DNA of 34,678 nt from Lindgomyces ingoldianus (GCF_010093535.1 NW_022985193.1:729464-764141), one strand, 5' to 3'. Numbered from the stretch's first letter, positions 1 to 10,769 are shown. The notes: generated from the letters alone by a model not told the origin. Program-made: numbers and translations.

Positions 1-194
1 AAAGGTGCACTTACATTAGGTATACATTTTTTTTAAAAAAGAATATAAGAAACACATAAGCTGAGAGAGAAACAGCGTTACTGGGGTTTATCCGAAGAAA
101 TTCTGACTAACTAGCGCGTCCAAAAGAGGAGATTCTGCCAAACTTTTTGTTCTGCAAACCCGAATATAATAAGCAGAGCAAGCTCTGCTAATAA
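1..194. repeat. Dispersed repeat R1, copy 1 (left end cut by window)
   Basis: This stretch recurs at 17310-17503 in the same orientation and the same length (194 bp), with about a dozen mostly transition differences. Its right end is a hairpin: AGCAGAGC (172-179), AA, GCTCTGCT (182-189). Right after it, Fot1 transposase homology starts in mid-gene. Copy 2 also lies near a Fot1 remnant but on its other side. Compared with what follows, R1 is little mutated and keeps CCGAAG, TGACT and GCGCG. I do not recognise the family. It may be the 3' end of a larger element lying left of the window. Confidence 0.75.
172..189. other. Perfect 8-bp hairpin at the end of R1
   Basis: The two arms AGCAGAGC and GCTCTGCT are separated by AA. 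The same hairpin is intact in copy 2 at 17481-17498. It sits a few bases from the point where the copies diverge, so it looks like a terminal structure of the repeat. No U-tract follows, so I do not read it as a transcription terminator. Confidence 0.6.
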
Positions 195-204
195 TAAGCT
201 AAAT

Positions 205-1320
205 ATTTACTAGAGTAGTTATTATAAGTTTAGAGAGATAAGAACAGCTAAAAGCAGTTTAGCTAGGTAACTAGAAGTAGATAACAGCTATTTAAGGCAT
301 TAATGCTAAAAAGTAGGCTATTTTACTCTGTATTATTTTTTAAGGTAGTAATTACTTTTTAAACTAGTATAAAAAAATTTACTTTAAAATTAAGTTATTA
401 TAGTATTTAAGCGCAGCTAGACTACTAATTAGCTTAGTTTAGACTAATTAAAGTACTTTAATATATATATATATATATATATAAGTATACTGTTAGTAGC
501 TACTGTTTGCTAGTTATTAATAGCTATAAAAGCTATAACTTACTTTATTTTTAGTAATACTATAAAAATAATAAAATTATTACTATTTATATACTTTTTT
601 ACTTATTACACTTTTTATAGCTACTTAATGTAAGTTATTTTACTTTTTTAAAAAAAAGTATATAAGCGCTAAGCTAAAAACTTTATATATAACTAGAGTA
701 CTTATGTTATAAAAATAAAGTTTTACTATGCCTTAAAGTAGCTTATAATGCTATAATTACTTTTAGTGATATTTAAAAAAAGTTTTAAAGCGCTAGATTA
801 GTTTTTTTTAACTTATAATAAGTTATAATAAGCTTTAATATAAAGTTACGCACTTTATTACTACTACTACTTATATATAATAAGCTTTAGTAGTTATAAA
901 CTCTAAGTAATACTTTAAAACTTAAGTTATAATTAATACTTATAAAAATAAAAATTTAAAAGTATATAAATAGTTTACTAACTTTTATAGTTAAAGTGTT
1001 TAAAAAAGTTTTAAAAAGAGTAGTAATAATTATATATAAGCTAGTATTAGTATAATAAAAAATTACTAAACTTTAAGTAGCTAATAAGGCTACTATACAA
1101 CATAAATTACATAAAAAAAGTAAATTAAAGTAAAAAAACTTTAATAATTTAAAAAAGCTTACACTTAATAGCTTTAAAAAAGTTTAAAGTGTATAGTAAT
1201 AAAAAAAAAGTAAAAAAGTAGGTATAAGCTAAAGTAAGTAAGCTATTCTAAAGGCGCTGTAAATAGTGTAATTAGACTAGGCATAACATGTAAACATATA
1301 AGTAAGAAGTAGAAGTAGTA
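205..1320 (+). pseudogene. Fot1/Pogo transposase remnant (C-terminal two thirds)
   Basis: Reading through many TAA/TAG codons, the translation follows the Fot1 family order: a segment around residues FTRVVIISLER (about 214-246), then the block equivalent to QPGNREW...IQGIN (about 255-305), a remnant of the SSHLLQPLD..CF..LKK block (about 590-660), and the C-terminal zinc knuckle at about 1250-1300. In the knuckle the pattern C-x2-C-x4-H-x4-C has lost its last Cys (TGC to TAT). An (AT)n tract at 461-483 lies inside. Family function: a DDE transposase that binds subterminal repeats through CENP-B-like helix-turn-helix domains and cuts at TA. The N-terminal DNA-binding region is missing here. 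It is certainly dead: nearly every Gln and Trp position is a stop. Confidence 0.75.
461..483. repeat. (AT)n microsatellite
   Basis: This is an uninterrupted run of about eleven AT dinucleotides inside the decayed Fot1 reading frame. It probably grew by slippage after RIP raised the TA content. Confidence 0.9.
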
Positions 1321-1384
1321 ACGTACCTAACGGGTTGGCCGGCCACACGGGTTAGCCGGCCACTTTTGCTAAGCCCCCACTAAA
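1321..1384 (+). repeat. F1b terminal inverted repeat, left
   Basis: Pairs with 2389-2452. It contains two 17-bp iterons with GGCCGGCC cores and the conserved TTTTGCTAAG segment that also occurs in the F3 and F1 ends. Confidence 0.9.
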
Positions 1385-1464
1385 ACCACCCCATTCTCTC
1401 GCAAAACAGCCCACTTTAGCCCTGTATAGAGTAATACAACACAAGATATTATTTAGAGTCTACT

Positions 1465-2371
1465 TCTGCTACTTGCTTATATGTACGCAAGTTATGCCTA
1501 GTCTAATTGCACTACCTGCATTGTCTTTAACTTAGCTTACCTCCTTTAGCGCGCACCTGCGTCTTTAGCTTCTTCCTATCACTACGCGCTCTAAACTCCT
1601 TTAGAGCAGTTAGACAAGCCCTATCCTTAACTATTAAGGTCTTTTTTGCCTAAATCTGCTTCCTTTTATGCAATCTATGTTACGTAGTAGCCTTATTTGC
1701 TGCTTAAAGCTCTGTAATCTTATAGCCTACCCTATTGCGTTAATGCCCTAGATAACTGTTGTCTACTCTTTATTACCTTACTATATTGCCTTTAGCTGTC
1801 CTTGTCTCTCTAAAGCTGTAACAACTGCTCTAGTTAATATTTAGCCTATTATAAAGCCTAACTTATTAAAGTTATACCTGTCTTTATCCTAGATACTGTA
1901 CTTAGCTTTTATGTTAGCTACTAGGTGAAACTAGCCCTAGATAACCTCTAGATTCTTATAGAGCGCTCTCTTATAATTATACTTATAATTAAACTTTATT
2001 ATAAACTTAGGGCAGTGCTTAACCCACATACTAGTCTAGTTTAAGCTAACCTGGCCTAGATTACGCTCTACAGGCAAGGAATTAGCTATATTAGCTACAG
2101 CTGCAAGCCTAGGGGGAAATCCGCGCGTAATAAGCTTAAGTATGTACTTAACAACTACCTCCTCTTTAAGCTTAGTTAGATTCCTTAATTTAGGCTAGCA
2201 TTCTGCTTGTAAAGGCTGTCTAGCGCGTTAATTGCTTAGTGTTGTGTAAGAGACATTATAGATAGCTGCAGCGCGTTCTAAGGAGAGTTTTAAGTCTTGT
2301 TTAAGAGCCTAAAGAGCAAGCTGTATCTAACGTTCTTTAGAAGATTTAATCTAGTGTTGTTGTTAAGGCAT
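1465..2371 (-). pseudogene. Fot1/Pogo transposase with internal deletion
   Basis: The start ATG (complement of 2369-2371) opens a frame that, read through stops, shows a CENP-B-like helix-turn-helix N-terminus (about 2220-2340, residues such as LERAAAIYNVSYTTLSN), then ARGFPP-type and YKRAL blocks. The first catalytic block appears as DRYNFNKLGF, where Asp of the usual FDETGF has become Asn, and is followed by a GINAIG block. The sequence then jumps directly, with a frame change, to the C-terminal block ELQAANKA and a zinc knuckle whose last Cys is Tyr. The second Asp block and the rest of the DDE core are deleted. Gln and Trp positions are often TAG/TAA. Family assignment is firm; activity in cis is impossible. 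Confidence 0.85.
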
Positions 2372-2388
2372 TATGTAGATAGGTAGAG

Positions 2389-2452
2389 TTTAGTAGGGGC
2401 TTGGCAAAAGTGGCCGGCCAACCCGTGTGGCCGGCCAACCCGTTAGGTACGT
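2389..2452 (-). repeat. F1b terminal inverted repeat, right
   Basis: Inverted partner of 1321-1384, with the same two 17-bp iterons. It abuts TA at 2453-2454. Confidence 0.9.
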
Positions 2453-2594
2453 TATCTAAATAATATTCTAGGCTGTACTGTACTATATAGTGCTAGAGCA
2501 GGTTGTTATAGGCTATAATAGAGTTTGTTAGGGTGTAGTCTTAGCAAAAGTAAGCAACTCAGGTGTGTAAGCAACTTGCCTGTAAAGTATGTTA

Positions 2595-3189
2595 AGATTT
2601 AAAAGCATTTTTAAAAGTGTGTTAAGATATTTTTAAAGCTTTTATAGCCTTTTAAAGCTATAGCATATTATATAGTAGCTAGTATCTATAATAAAGGCTA
2701 CTACTAGGCTACACTGCTTACAGGTGTTGCCTAGGTACTTTCTAACAACAGTAATAAGTATCTAAGCACTAATAATGCTAATAACACTCTAGACTTTAAA
2801 AAACTTACACATGTTCTTTTTAACTTATACTTTTAGTAGTACACTTTTAGTAAATATTCTATAAATATTCTATAAATATTCTTAAGCTATATAGTAAGCA
2901 TAATTATGTTATAAAGATTAAAAAAAGAAAGAAGATTCTAAACTTTTTTATTTATAAACTTTTTTACTATAAACTAGATATTCTATAGAAATACCTTAAC
3001 GCAGCCTAGAAGAAGAGTTAGATACGCCTAAGCAGGTTGCTTATAAGTGCTCTTATTCGTTTTATTCTAAAACTAAATAAAACACTATAACTTTATATTA
3101 ACTATTATAGTTTTAATAAGATTATAATTAAAAACTAAAACTTTATTTTACTTATAAGTAAAATATTAGATTACTTATAAGTAAAATAT
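2595..3189 (+). pseudogene. C part 1: chromovirus pol, linker and start of RT
   Basis: This is the left visible piece of the oldest element. From about 2990 a reading frame with stops at Gln/Trp positions matches the entry of a Ty3/gypsy RT: a block around SALIRFILKLNKTL, then LYINYYSFNKIIIKN (in family terms the VDYR.LNKIT.KN motif, Asp lost), then LLISKILDYL. The frame breaks off at 3189, where gypsy A is inserted, and resumes at 12161 with LLKAKVFIKLNF. Gag and protease would lie to the left; 2595-2980 is too decayed to assign. Short AAATATTCTAT repeats occur at about 2853-2881. Confidence 0.7.
3151..3189 (+). repeat. 23-bp satellite, left part (split by gypsy A)
   Basis: One and a half units of CTTATAAGTAAAATATTAGA plus TTA. 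The array continues at 11988 after gypsy A. The unit is itself a piece of C's RT coding sequence (codons for LISKILD). Confidence 0.9.
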
Positions 3190-3566
3190 TGTTACAGTCT
3201 ATAGTTAGACCAGCGTAACTCCACTAGCAGTGCTCCACAATCTAGCTGGATTGGGACAGGGCTCGCTTATGAACTAGTCAGAGGGCACAGGGGCAGCGCA
3301 GCCGCCCGCAGTAACAGAGGAGTGTGTTGTCTAATAGGAAGACAGGCTATAAGTCTAGAAAGCGCAAGGGAGCTTATAAGAGCTCTTCTTAGCAGGCTTT
3401 TATAAGCTTCTACTAGCTCCCCTTAGCACCCTTAACATATGTATATAGTTTTTACATTAAATAACTTTTAAAAAGTGTGTTTAACATTTAGTTTATTTTT
3501 TATATAAACTAAGTAGCATTTAGCTTTTTAAAAAGCTGTAATACTATTTATATATTTTATACTATA

Positions 3567-4051
3567 ACGTACTTCATGGGCGAGTTGCTCACACACCTGA
3601 GTCGCTTACTTTTGCTAAGACCCCACTAAACTACCCTTCCTACACTAATGCATTCCCCACAACACCACTTAGACGCGCTAAAAGAATGTTAGATACAGCT
3701 TATACTCTAAGCTTTTAAATAAGACATAAAACTCTTAAAAAAATGTGCTGTAGCTATGTGCAAAGTTCTATAAAAGATAATAAATAACTACAGCGCTAGA
3801 CAACCTTTATAAGCTAATTCTACAGCTAAATTACAGAGGCTAGGTAATAAAAAGGAGCAAGTAATTATTAAAACTATACTTAAGCTATATACGCAAGGAA
3901 TTTCCCCTTAGATAGCATTTATAGCTAATATAGCTAATTCTTTACACGCTAAGCATAATCTAGGCTATGTTCACATAAACTAGCCTAGTACGTTTGTAAA
4001 GCGTTATTTAGAGCTTAAAGTAAAGTTTTAAGCGCAAGTATAGTTAAGAGA
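3567..4051 (+). repeat. F3 left arm, with Fot1 transposase 5' end
   Basis: Inverted partner of 4181-4666. A degenerate frame on the + strand from about 3648 shows the Fot1 N-terminus (residues such as KECQIQLIL and ARQPL), then a GISP-type block and an STFVKRYLELK block (about 3990-4020). It stops at the centre of the palindrome. Confidence 0.85.
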
Positions 4052-4584
4052 TATCTAGCTAATTATAAACCCTATCTTGCTAAAGTTGTACGTGTTATTA
4101 TCCTAGATGCTATACTTAGCTTTAATATTCTCTACAAGGCTAAACCTGCCCTAAATTACCCTAGGACTCTTGTAGAGAGCTCTCTTATAGTTGTACTTAC
4201 GCTTAAATGTTACTTTAAGCTCTAAATAACGCTTCACAAACGTACTAGGCTAGTTTATGCAAACATGGCCTAGATTACGCTTAGCGCGCAAAGAATTAAC
4301 TATATTAGCTATAAATACTATCTAAGGGGAAATTCCTTGCGCATATAGCTTAAGTATAGTCTTAATAATTACCTACTTCTCTTTATTACCTAGCCTTTAT
4401 AATTTAGCTGTAGAATTAGCTTGTAAAGGTTGTCTAGCGCTATAGTTATTTGTTATCTTTTATAGGACTTTACATATAGCTATAGCACATTTTTTTAAGA
4501 GTTTTATGTTTTATTTAAAAGCTTAGAGTGTAAGCTGTATCTAACGTTCTTTTAGCGCGTCTAAGTAGTCTTGTGGGGAATGCA
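4052..4584 (-). pseudogene. Fot1/Pogo transposase 5' half (right arm plus centre of F3)
   Basis: Read on the minus strand from about 4584, this matches the same N-terminal block as the left arm. It goes further, through YKRALYKS, ENIKAKYS and a first catalytic block in which NFSKIGF replaces the usual NFDETGF. The frame ends where the inverted left arm begins. No second or third catalytic acidic residue and no C-terminal zinc knuckle are present. Stops replace Gln/Trp throughout. It cannot encode an active transposase. Confidence 0.75.
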
Positions 4585-4666
4585 TTAGTGTAGGAAAAGT
4601 AGTTTAGTGGGGTCTTAGCAAAAGTAAGCAACTTAGGTGTGTGAGCAACTCGCCTATAAAGTACGT
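4181..4666 (-). repeat. F3 right arm
   Basis: Inverted partner of 3567-4051, with scattered transitions only. The arms are far longer than the roughly 65-bp TIR of F1b. Confidence 0.88.
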
Positions 4667-4899
4667 TATATACTTTTAACTTTATTTAATAAAACTGTTT
4701 AACCTAGCCTTTTTACTACTATAATAAAAGTAAACTATAATCTAGTTACTCTACCCTTCTCTATTAGCCTAATAGCCTGTACATAGGACTGTACACCCTA
4801 CTAGTTAGCCTCTACTACTTGTCTAACTTTCTCTTTTAAAATATTAGCAAACCTAAGTGCTTCTTTAAAGTAAAAATTATAACATTAAACACTACTTTT

Positions 4900-6620
4900 T
4901 TTAAAAAGTATAAATACTTTTTAATATAACTTAGATTTTAACATAGCCTAAGCAGCTTTATTAAGATCTACAGAAGTTTCTACCTAAAGTAAAGCTATTT
5001 TAGCAGGATAAATTAACTTAATCTAAAAAGATATTAAAAGACTTTAGTAAATTAGTAAAAACATTAGTAAACTAGTAAACTTTTAATAAAAAGTTATAAA
5101 CTTTTACTAAAAAGTAATAAAAATATAAAACTTTTTAAAAACTTTAAGCTTTTAAGAAGCTACTAACTAAGCCTATTAAATATATAAACTATAAGTAGAG
5201 CTAGTAAAGATTTAGAATATCTTAATAAAAAAAGTAAGTATTATAGCTAAAAAAAACTTTAAAATTAGCTTTTTTAAAGCTTTTTAAAAAATTACTAAAA
5301 GACCTTTAACTATTCTTTATAAGATGCTACTTTTATATGCAGTATAATAAAAAAGCATTTTAGACAGACATAGAAATAATATCCTAGATAGAACTATACT
5401 TAGAAGGCCCCTCTGCAATTTAGTTCTAGCCTTATGTAGATAATTAGATAAACTTTAAAGTAAATAGTAAAGCACTTACTTCTAAAATAAAAAAAGTGTT
5501 TAGTAGTATTAAAAACTTTAAAGACACTCTAATAGCTATTTATAAAACCTTAAATAAAAAGAAAATTGTAGCTAATCAACTAGATACTATAAAGTAAGGT
5601 ATAAGCCTAGTCTAAAACTATGCAGCACACTTTAGAGAACAGCTAGCTATTTGCAGATAGACTAATTAGAAAGCTCTTTGTTGCATGTTTTATAATAGAC
5701 TAAGTAAAATAGTAAAAAATAAATTTATGTATAGTAATAAGCTAACTACTTTTAAAAACTTTATTATATAAGTAATAACTTATAATAACTATTATAGAAA
5801 GTGTAAAAAAAATAAAAAATAAAAAAGAACTTCTTAAAAACTAGAATTTATTCTTAAAAAAAAAAGCTTTTATAATATAATAAAAAACTAATAAACCTTA
5901 GTTATGTAAAGCATATATAAAGCCCTTTTTTTAAGAAGAGCTAAGTTCTAGAATGTAATAAGCTACCTTTAATAAAAGAATAATAAAAGTAGCTAAAAAA
6001 CAAGGCCTGCCTAAACAATAAAAAAGTAGAACATTTCTACTAAAATTACCTAGACTTTTAAAAAAGAGAGAATAAAAATACTACTATAATAATAAAAGCT
6101 ATTACTACTAAATATAGCCTTATAAATAAGAAAATATTAGAAAAATTAAATAATAAACTTTACTAGTAATATAAAGAAAACTATTTTTTAAATAACTATC
6201 TTAAAGCATATTAAAAGGTAGTTATTTAAAACTTTAGTAGCCTAAATATAGTATTATAAAACTTTATAATTTTTAAAAAATATAAAGAAGAAACTTAAAT
6301 CTAAAAATATATTATAAATATTTAGAAAAAAAAACAGTTTTCTTTCTAAAACTAGACCTCTAGTACTTTAGTAAGAGAGCTCTCTAAACAGTTCTAGAAA
6401 TATAAATGCTAGAAGTGTAGTTTACAACATAACTACTTAAGCTATTATATAGTAATGCTTTACTAAATAAACATTAGCAATAACTACCTTACATTTAATA
6501 TTATACAGCAGATAGCTAAAGTTAAATATAATATTATAAATAATAAAAAATAATAGTAGTTTTTTATAAAAATCTAAGATTAAAAACTAGAAGAACTAGG
6601 CAGACCTGCTAAGTTTAAAG
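4900..6620 (+). pseudogene. Gypsy A gag remnant
   Basis: It aligns block by block with the better preserved gag of D (20652 onward): the block YMQYNKGAF in D is YAV..KSIL here (about 5335), and QYAARFRELLAICRQT-type residues appear at about 5620-5660. A zinc knuckle at about 6003-6050 keeps one Cys and the His, but the other two ligands are Asn and Tyr. The Gag polyprotein would form the virus-like particle. Almost every Gln is TAG or TAA, so no product is possible. The gag start is not clear because the LTR-proximal region is the most mutated part. Confidence 0.7.
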
Positions 6621-9600
6621 TCTTAAAGCTAGTACCTAAAAAGCCTAAGACACTACTTCTAAGCCTAGTAATTAGTAGGAAAGCTTTAGTAATGTAGTAA
6701 AGCTATAGCTAGTGTGCACTCTATAAAAACAAGAACTATAGCACTAATAATTACTAATAAAAGAGACACCCTGTCTAAATAGTACAAACACAAGAATACT
6801 TCTAGTAGACCTAGAAGAGTCCTTTTAACACTTTACATAGACCTAACAGTTGTCTATACCCCTAGTACTAGTGCACATAATGTTACTGTGTTAATTACTA
6901 GGATAATAAACACTAAACAGGCTAGTAGCCTACATAGAAAAAGAACTATAATAGTTGCCTATAGCAAGGAACAGCCTTAGCCTGCAAAACTACAAATTAC
7001 TACACCTGCTAGACTGCCCCTCTCTACAAACAGGAGGGATAGCTAGCATGCAAAGAATAAGACAACTACAGGTTCTACTACTTCTAGTAAAAAGTAGTAA
7101 AAAAGAAAAACTATCTAATATTACACTACTTAGTTAAAGATTATAAATGTAAAGTAGCTAACTACTATAACTAAAAATATTAAATTTATAAAAAAAAAAG
7201 ATAAGTTTAATAATAACTTATAAAACATTAATTCTTATCTCTTTTTAAATAAAAAAGCTCTTTATAATATATTAGCCCTAGTTATAGTTAGATAAGGGGC
7301 AGGACACAGTCTAACAACTACCTTTATGTATAAAGGGTGGCCTAGACTAGCCTTAGTAGACAGCAGATGCATGTTTACTGTAATAGATAAGAATTAAGTA
7401 GATAAGTAAAGTATTTTATTCTAAATAAAAAAAACTTATTTAAAGTAACTCTTACTAACACATTTTTAATTAAGTATAGTAAAGAATAGATTAACTTAAA
7501 AACTTATAAAAAAGACTTTAAAACTCTAAACATAAAAGACTAAAAGTTTATAAACATACTTTTACTAAAAGGTAAGTATAATGTAATCTTAGGCTATAAT
7601 TAGCTTAGAACATATAACTTTATAATTAATTAGAGAACAATAACTATAAAGACTTCTAATAACTACGCACGCATAACCTAGTTAGCATGCTATAATAACC
7701 TATGCCTAGTTTATAAATAAGTAAAGTAGGGCAGCAGTTACTACTTTAAAAAAAAGAAAACTTTAGAAATTCCTTTACTAAAAACTAAAAGCTTAGGTAG
7801 TAAGAATAATAATAAAAAACTTAAAAAAGTCTTTTATAAAAAAATTAAAGCTAATAAAGATGTAAAATAAGTTAGCATTTTTTAAATCTAAAACAAAAGT
7901 ACTATTCCCTTTAAATATAAAGATTATAAGGACATGTTTAAGACACTAGAAGATCTAGAAGAATTGCTACTACACTAGGTCTAGGACTATGCTATTAACT
8001 TAATAAAAGACTATAATCTAAAGACTTATAAGCTTTGTCCTTTAACTAGGATATAAAAGAAAGCCTTGCAGGAATATGTTAACTAAATGCTAGCCTAAGG
8101 CCACATTTAGAAAAGTTATAGCCTAGTTACTTTAGCTATAGTTTTTATAAAGAAGAAAAGAGAAAAAATCTAAGTTTACTAGAACTATAAAACTTTAAAT
8201 AATAATATAATTTAAGACTAATTTCTTTTACTTATTATATAAAACATTATAAATTAGCTAAAAGAAACTTAGTACTTTATAAAGTTTAACATATAAAATA
8301 AATTTAATAAAATAAAAATAAAAAAAGAAGATAAGTAGCTTACAGCATTTAAAATCTTATAAAGACTTTATAAGTTACTAGTAATGCTATTTAGCCTAAT
8401 AAACGCACTAGTAATATTTTAGTAAATTATTAACACAGCTTTTAACCTATACTTTAATGTCTTTACCCTAGTATATCTAGATAACGTCCTCATCTACTTA
8501 AAAGATACCCTAAAAGACTATGTATAGAAGGTATAAAAAGTTTTAGAATAGCTTAAAAAATACAGACTCTACTTACAGCTCTCTAAATATAAATTTTATG
8601 TTACTAAGATAAAGTACCTAAGATTTATAATTAATAAAAAAAAGATAAAAATTAACTTAACTAAGGTATAAAAAGTACTTAAGTAGCTAGAACTTATAAT
8701 AGTTAAGAAAGTTAAAAAATTTCTTAGACTATTAAAGTACATTAAATAAATAATTAAAAACTATTTAAAAATTACTATACTATTAATAAACACTACTACT
8801 AAGGAATAGGCTATAGTAAAATTTATCTAAACTTTATAAATAAATAAAGCATTTATAATGCTAAAACAAGCTATAACAGCTAAACTAGTGCTAAAGATGT
8901 ATAACCTACAACTAAATACAAAGATCTACACAGATGCATCCCTAGAAGCTAGCAGAGCCGCGCTTTATTAAAAACAGGAAGATAGAAAGTAGCACCTAGT
9001 AGTGTACTATTCTGCTAAGTTTTTAGGACCTAAAGTAGGCTATAGTATACCTAATAAAGAACTTAAGGCTATATTAAACGCTGTAAGAGTATAGGCAATA
9101 GAGCTACATAAAATAGCAAAACTCTTTTATATTATAATAGACTACGCAAATTTAGTTACATTTCTAACTGTAAAGAAACTATTACTAATGCACATAAAAT
9201 AAGTAATAAAGCTTGCATAGTTTAACTGCATTATTAAGCATGTTCTAGGAACATAAAACTAACAGGCTAACGCTCTTAGCTAAAGGCTAGACTACTTTAA
9301 TAAAGAAGAAAAAGGAACTAAGAAATTTACACTTTTTAAAGAAACTAATAAAAGATAGATTTATAATAGCCCTAGACTTATAAAAGAACTCTACATACTT
9401 ATAGCTAGTAAGTAAAGATAAAAAAAATCTAATTTAAGAATATTATAAATCTCTAATGTTTAAACATCTAGAAATAGGCACCCTTTAAAAAAAGTTAAGA
9501 GCTGCTATACTATAATAAATACTAAAAGTTAAGCAACTATGCATAGAGGTGCTTAACAAATGTAATACCTGCAATAAGAATAACCTATAAAGGCATAAGA

Positions 9601-10680
9601 CTTATAGATACTTTTAACTAATTAAAGCACTAAAGCTACTATAGATAATAATTATAATAGACTTTATTATAAAATTACCCTTATCTAAAGAACTAGAAAT
9701 AGAAAGAATATATAACATAATTATAACTAGTAGCTTTTAATAAAACTACTAAGTACCTGCACACTTAGCCCTTTTAAAAAAAATAGCTAAAGAATTTATT
9801 TATAAATTAAAATAAAATATTATATTAGTATATAAATGTCTTAAAATTATTATCTTTAATAAAGACAAACTATTTACTAGTAGATTCTAGAAGGCAGCTA
9901 TGCAGCATCTTAGCATAACCTACAAGCTATCTACTGCCTACCACCTGCAGACAGATAGTTAGACTAAGAGAGTAAACATAGAAGTAGAGAAATACCTAAA
10001 AAAGTACGTTTCTAATACTTAGTATAACTAAGTAGAATAGCTTCTAATAGCATAGTTAGCTATTAATAATGTAGAATTAGCTATAATAAAAAAAACACTA
10101 TATAGAGCTAACTTTAGATATAACTTTTACTTTACACTATAAGAAAGCTAACCTATAGACCTATAAAAATTAATAAACTAGCTAATAAATCTATAACATA
10201 TATATAAGAAGTTAGTAATAGAAGCTAGATCTAGTAGAGAAATAATAGAAAAGTACATAAATAAATTATAATAACTAGGACTAAAGATCTACCTAGGAAA
10301 CTATATATACCTTAATACTAAGAACCTTAAGATACCTAGACCTTCTAGGAAGCTAGTAAAAAAAAGAATAAGACTATATAAAGTCCTTTAAACTTAATAG
10401 GATAATTGTAAACTTAAGCTTTCTTTATATATAAAGATACACCTATAGTTCTATGTTTCTAGGTTAGAAAAGGCACTTAAAGAAATTCTCTTATCTATAT
10501 AAAAATAAAAAGATAAAGAAATAGAATATAAAGTTAAATACATTATTAGTAATTAAAAAAACTAAAAAGAATTTTTAGTAAAATAGAAAAAGTAGCTTAC
10601 TAGTAAAAACACATAAAAACTAGCTAAAAATTTATAAAATATGCAGCTGTTAGTATAAAAGTACTTTTAAGCTTATCTAA
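6620..10680 (+). pseudogene. Gypsy A pol remnant: protease, RT, RNase H, integrase, chromodomain
   Basis: Domains in order. Aspartic protease with V-D-S-R-C at 7356-7370 (catalytic Asp kept, the following Gly now Arg). RT with a degenerate LTNAPATFQ block (about 8390-8425) and YLDN at 8474-8485 in place of YLDD. RNase H with IYTDASLEAS (about 8920-8950) and a PNKELKA block. Integrase with CNTC zinc finger (9561-9572), IDFI first-Asp block (about 9655), and STAYHLQTD...TKRVN (about 9929-9976), where the catalytic Glu has become Lys. Chromodomain at about 10515-10645. Together these would reverse transcribe, integrate and target heterochromatin. Stops at Gln/Trp positions and three damaged active sites make it dead. 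A short open stretch at 6955-7137 is chance. Confidence 0.88.
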
Positions 10681-10769
10681 AAGAAACTAGCTAGGCAATA
10701 AAGCACCTATATTAAAAGAAATAGCTACATTATTACTAAATAGCAGCAGCTTTTAAAGATAAGTCCTTA

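Larger units (their letters stand above)
1321..2452 (-). mobile_element. F1b: non-autonomous Fot1/Pogo element with 64-bp TIRs and TA target duplication
   Basis: The ends are perfect matches over ACGTACCTAACGGGTTGGCC and continue as near-identical inverted repeats of about 64 bp (1321-1384 and 2389-2452). TA flanks both sides (1319-1320 and 2453-2454). Homologous sequence in F2 has a single TA at 16994-16995 within GTAGTATCTAAATA, which is the empty site. Each TIR holds two tandem 17-bp units, CGGGTTGGCCGGCCACA and a variant, followed by TTTTGCTAAG, probably the transposase binding sites. At 1132 bp it is shorter than a typical 1.8-2 kb Fot1 because the catalytic middle of the gene is deleted. 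It is much less mutated than F1, so it inserted later. Confidence 0.92.
195..2592 (+). mobile_element. F1: RIP-degraded Fot1/Pogo (Tc1-mariner) element, 5' truncated, split by F1b
   Basis: The element is a decayed Fot1/Pogo transposon reading rightwards. Its transposase remnant runs to about 1320, is interrupted by F1b (1321-2452), and resumes as 3' UTR plus terminal repeat at 2453-2592. The right end (about 2525-2592) carries the same subterminal words as F3: TTTTGCTAAGAC read inward, then GAGTTGCTTAC and a second AAGTTGCTTAC. It ends GTATGT, the mutated form of GTACGT, followed by TA (2593-2594). The left terminal repeat is absent because homology begins abruptly at the R1 border. F2 (16257-17107) is a second, less mutated copy that supplies the empty site for F1b. 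Confidence 0.8.
3567..4666 (-). mobile_element. F3: fold-back Fot1/Pogo element, TA target duplication
   Basis: ACGTAC ends are flanked by TA (3565-3566 and 4667-4668). The undisturbed 3' LTR of A shows the empty site, ACTATATATACC, at 11761-11772. The element is a huge inverted repeat: arm 3567-4051 pairs with arm 4181-4666, around a 129-bp centre. Both arms contain the terminal repeat and the 5' half of a Fot1 transposase gene, facing each other. The TIR holds two 17-bp-spaced words, GAGTTGCTCAC and GAGTCGCTTAC, then TTTTGCTAAGACCCCACTAAA in part. It is non-autonomous; a transcript could fold into a long hairpin. Confidence 0.9.
3190..4884 (+). repeat. Gypsy A 5' LTR, split by F3
   Basis: Removing F3 and one TA leaves 593 bp, exactly the length of the 3' LTR (11390-11982). 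The first part (3190-about 3420) keeps CCA, TGG and CG words. The last part (about 4690-4884) is heavily converted, ending AAAAATTATAACA instead of GCAAGGATTGTAACA. Confidence 0.93.

Noticed and set aside
172..189. Rho-independent terminator
   Set aside because: Fungal context, no T-run after the stem, and the hairpin is a repeat end.
2850..2885. Functional tandem ATATTCTATAA repeat
   Set aside because: Three short AT-rich units inside mutated C sequence; easily formed by chance or slippage.
6955..7137. 60-codon plus-strand open frame
   Set aside because: Lies within the gag-pol remnant of A and shows no similarity to the corresponding part of D.
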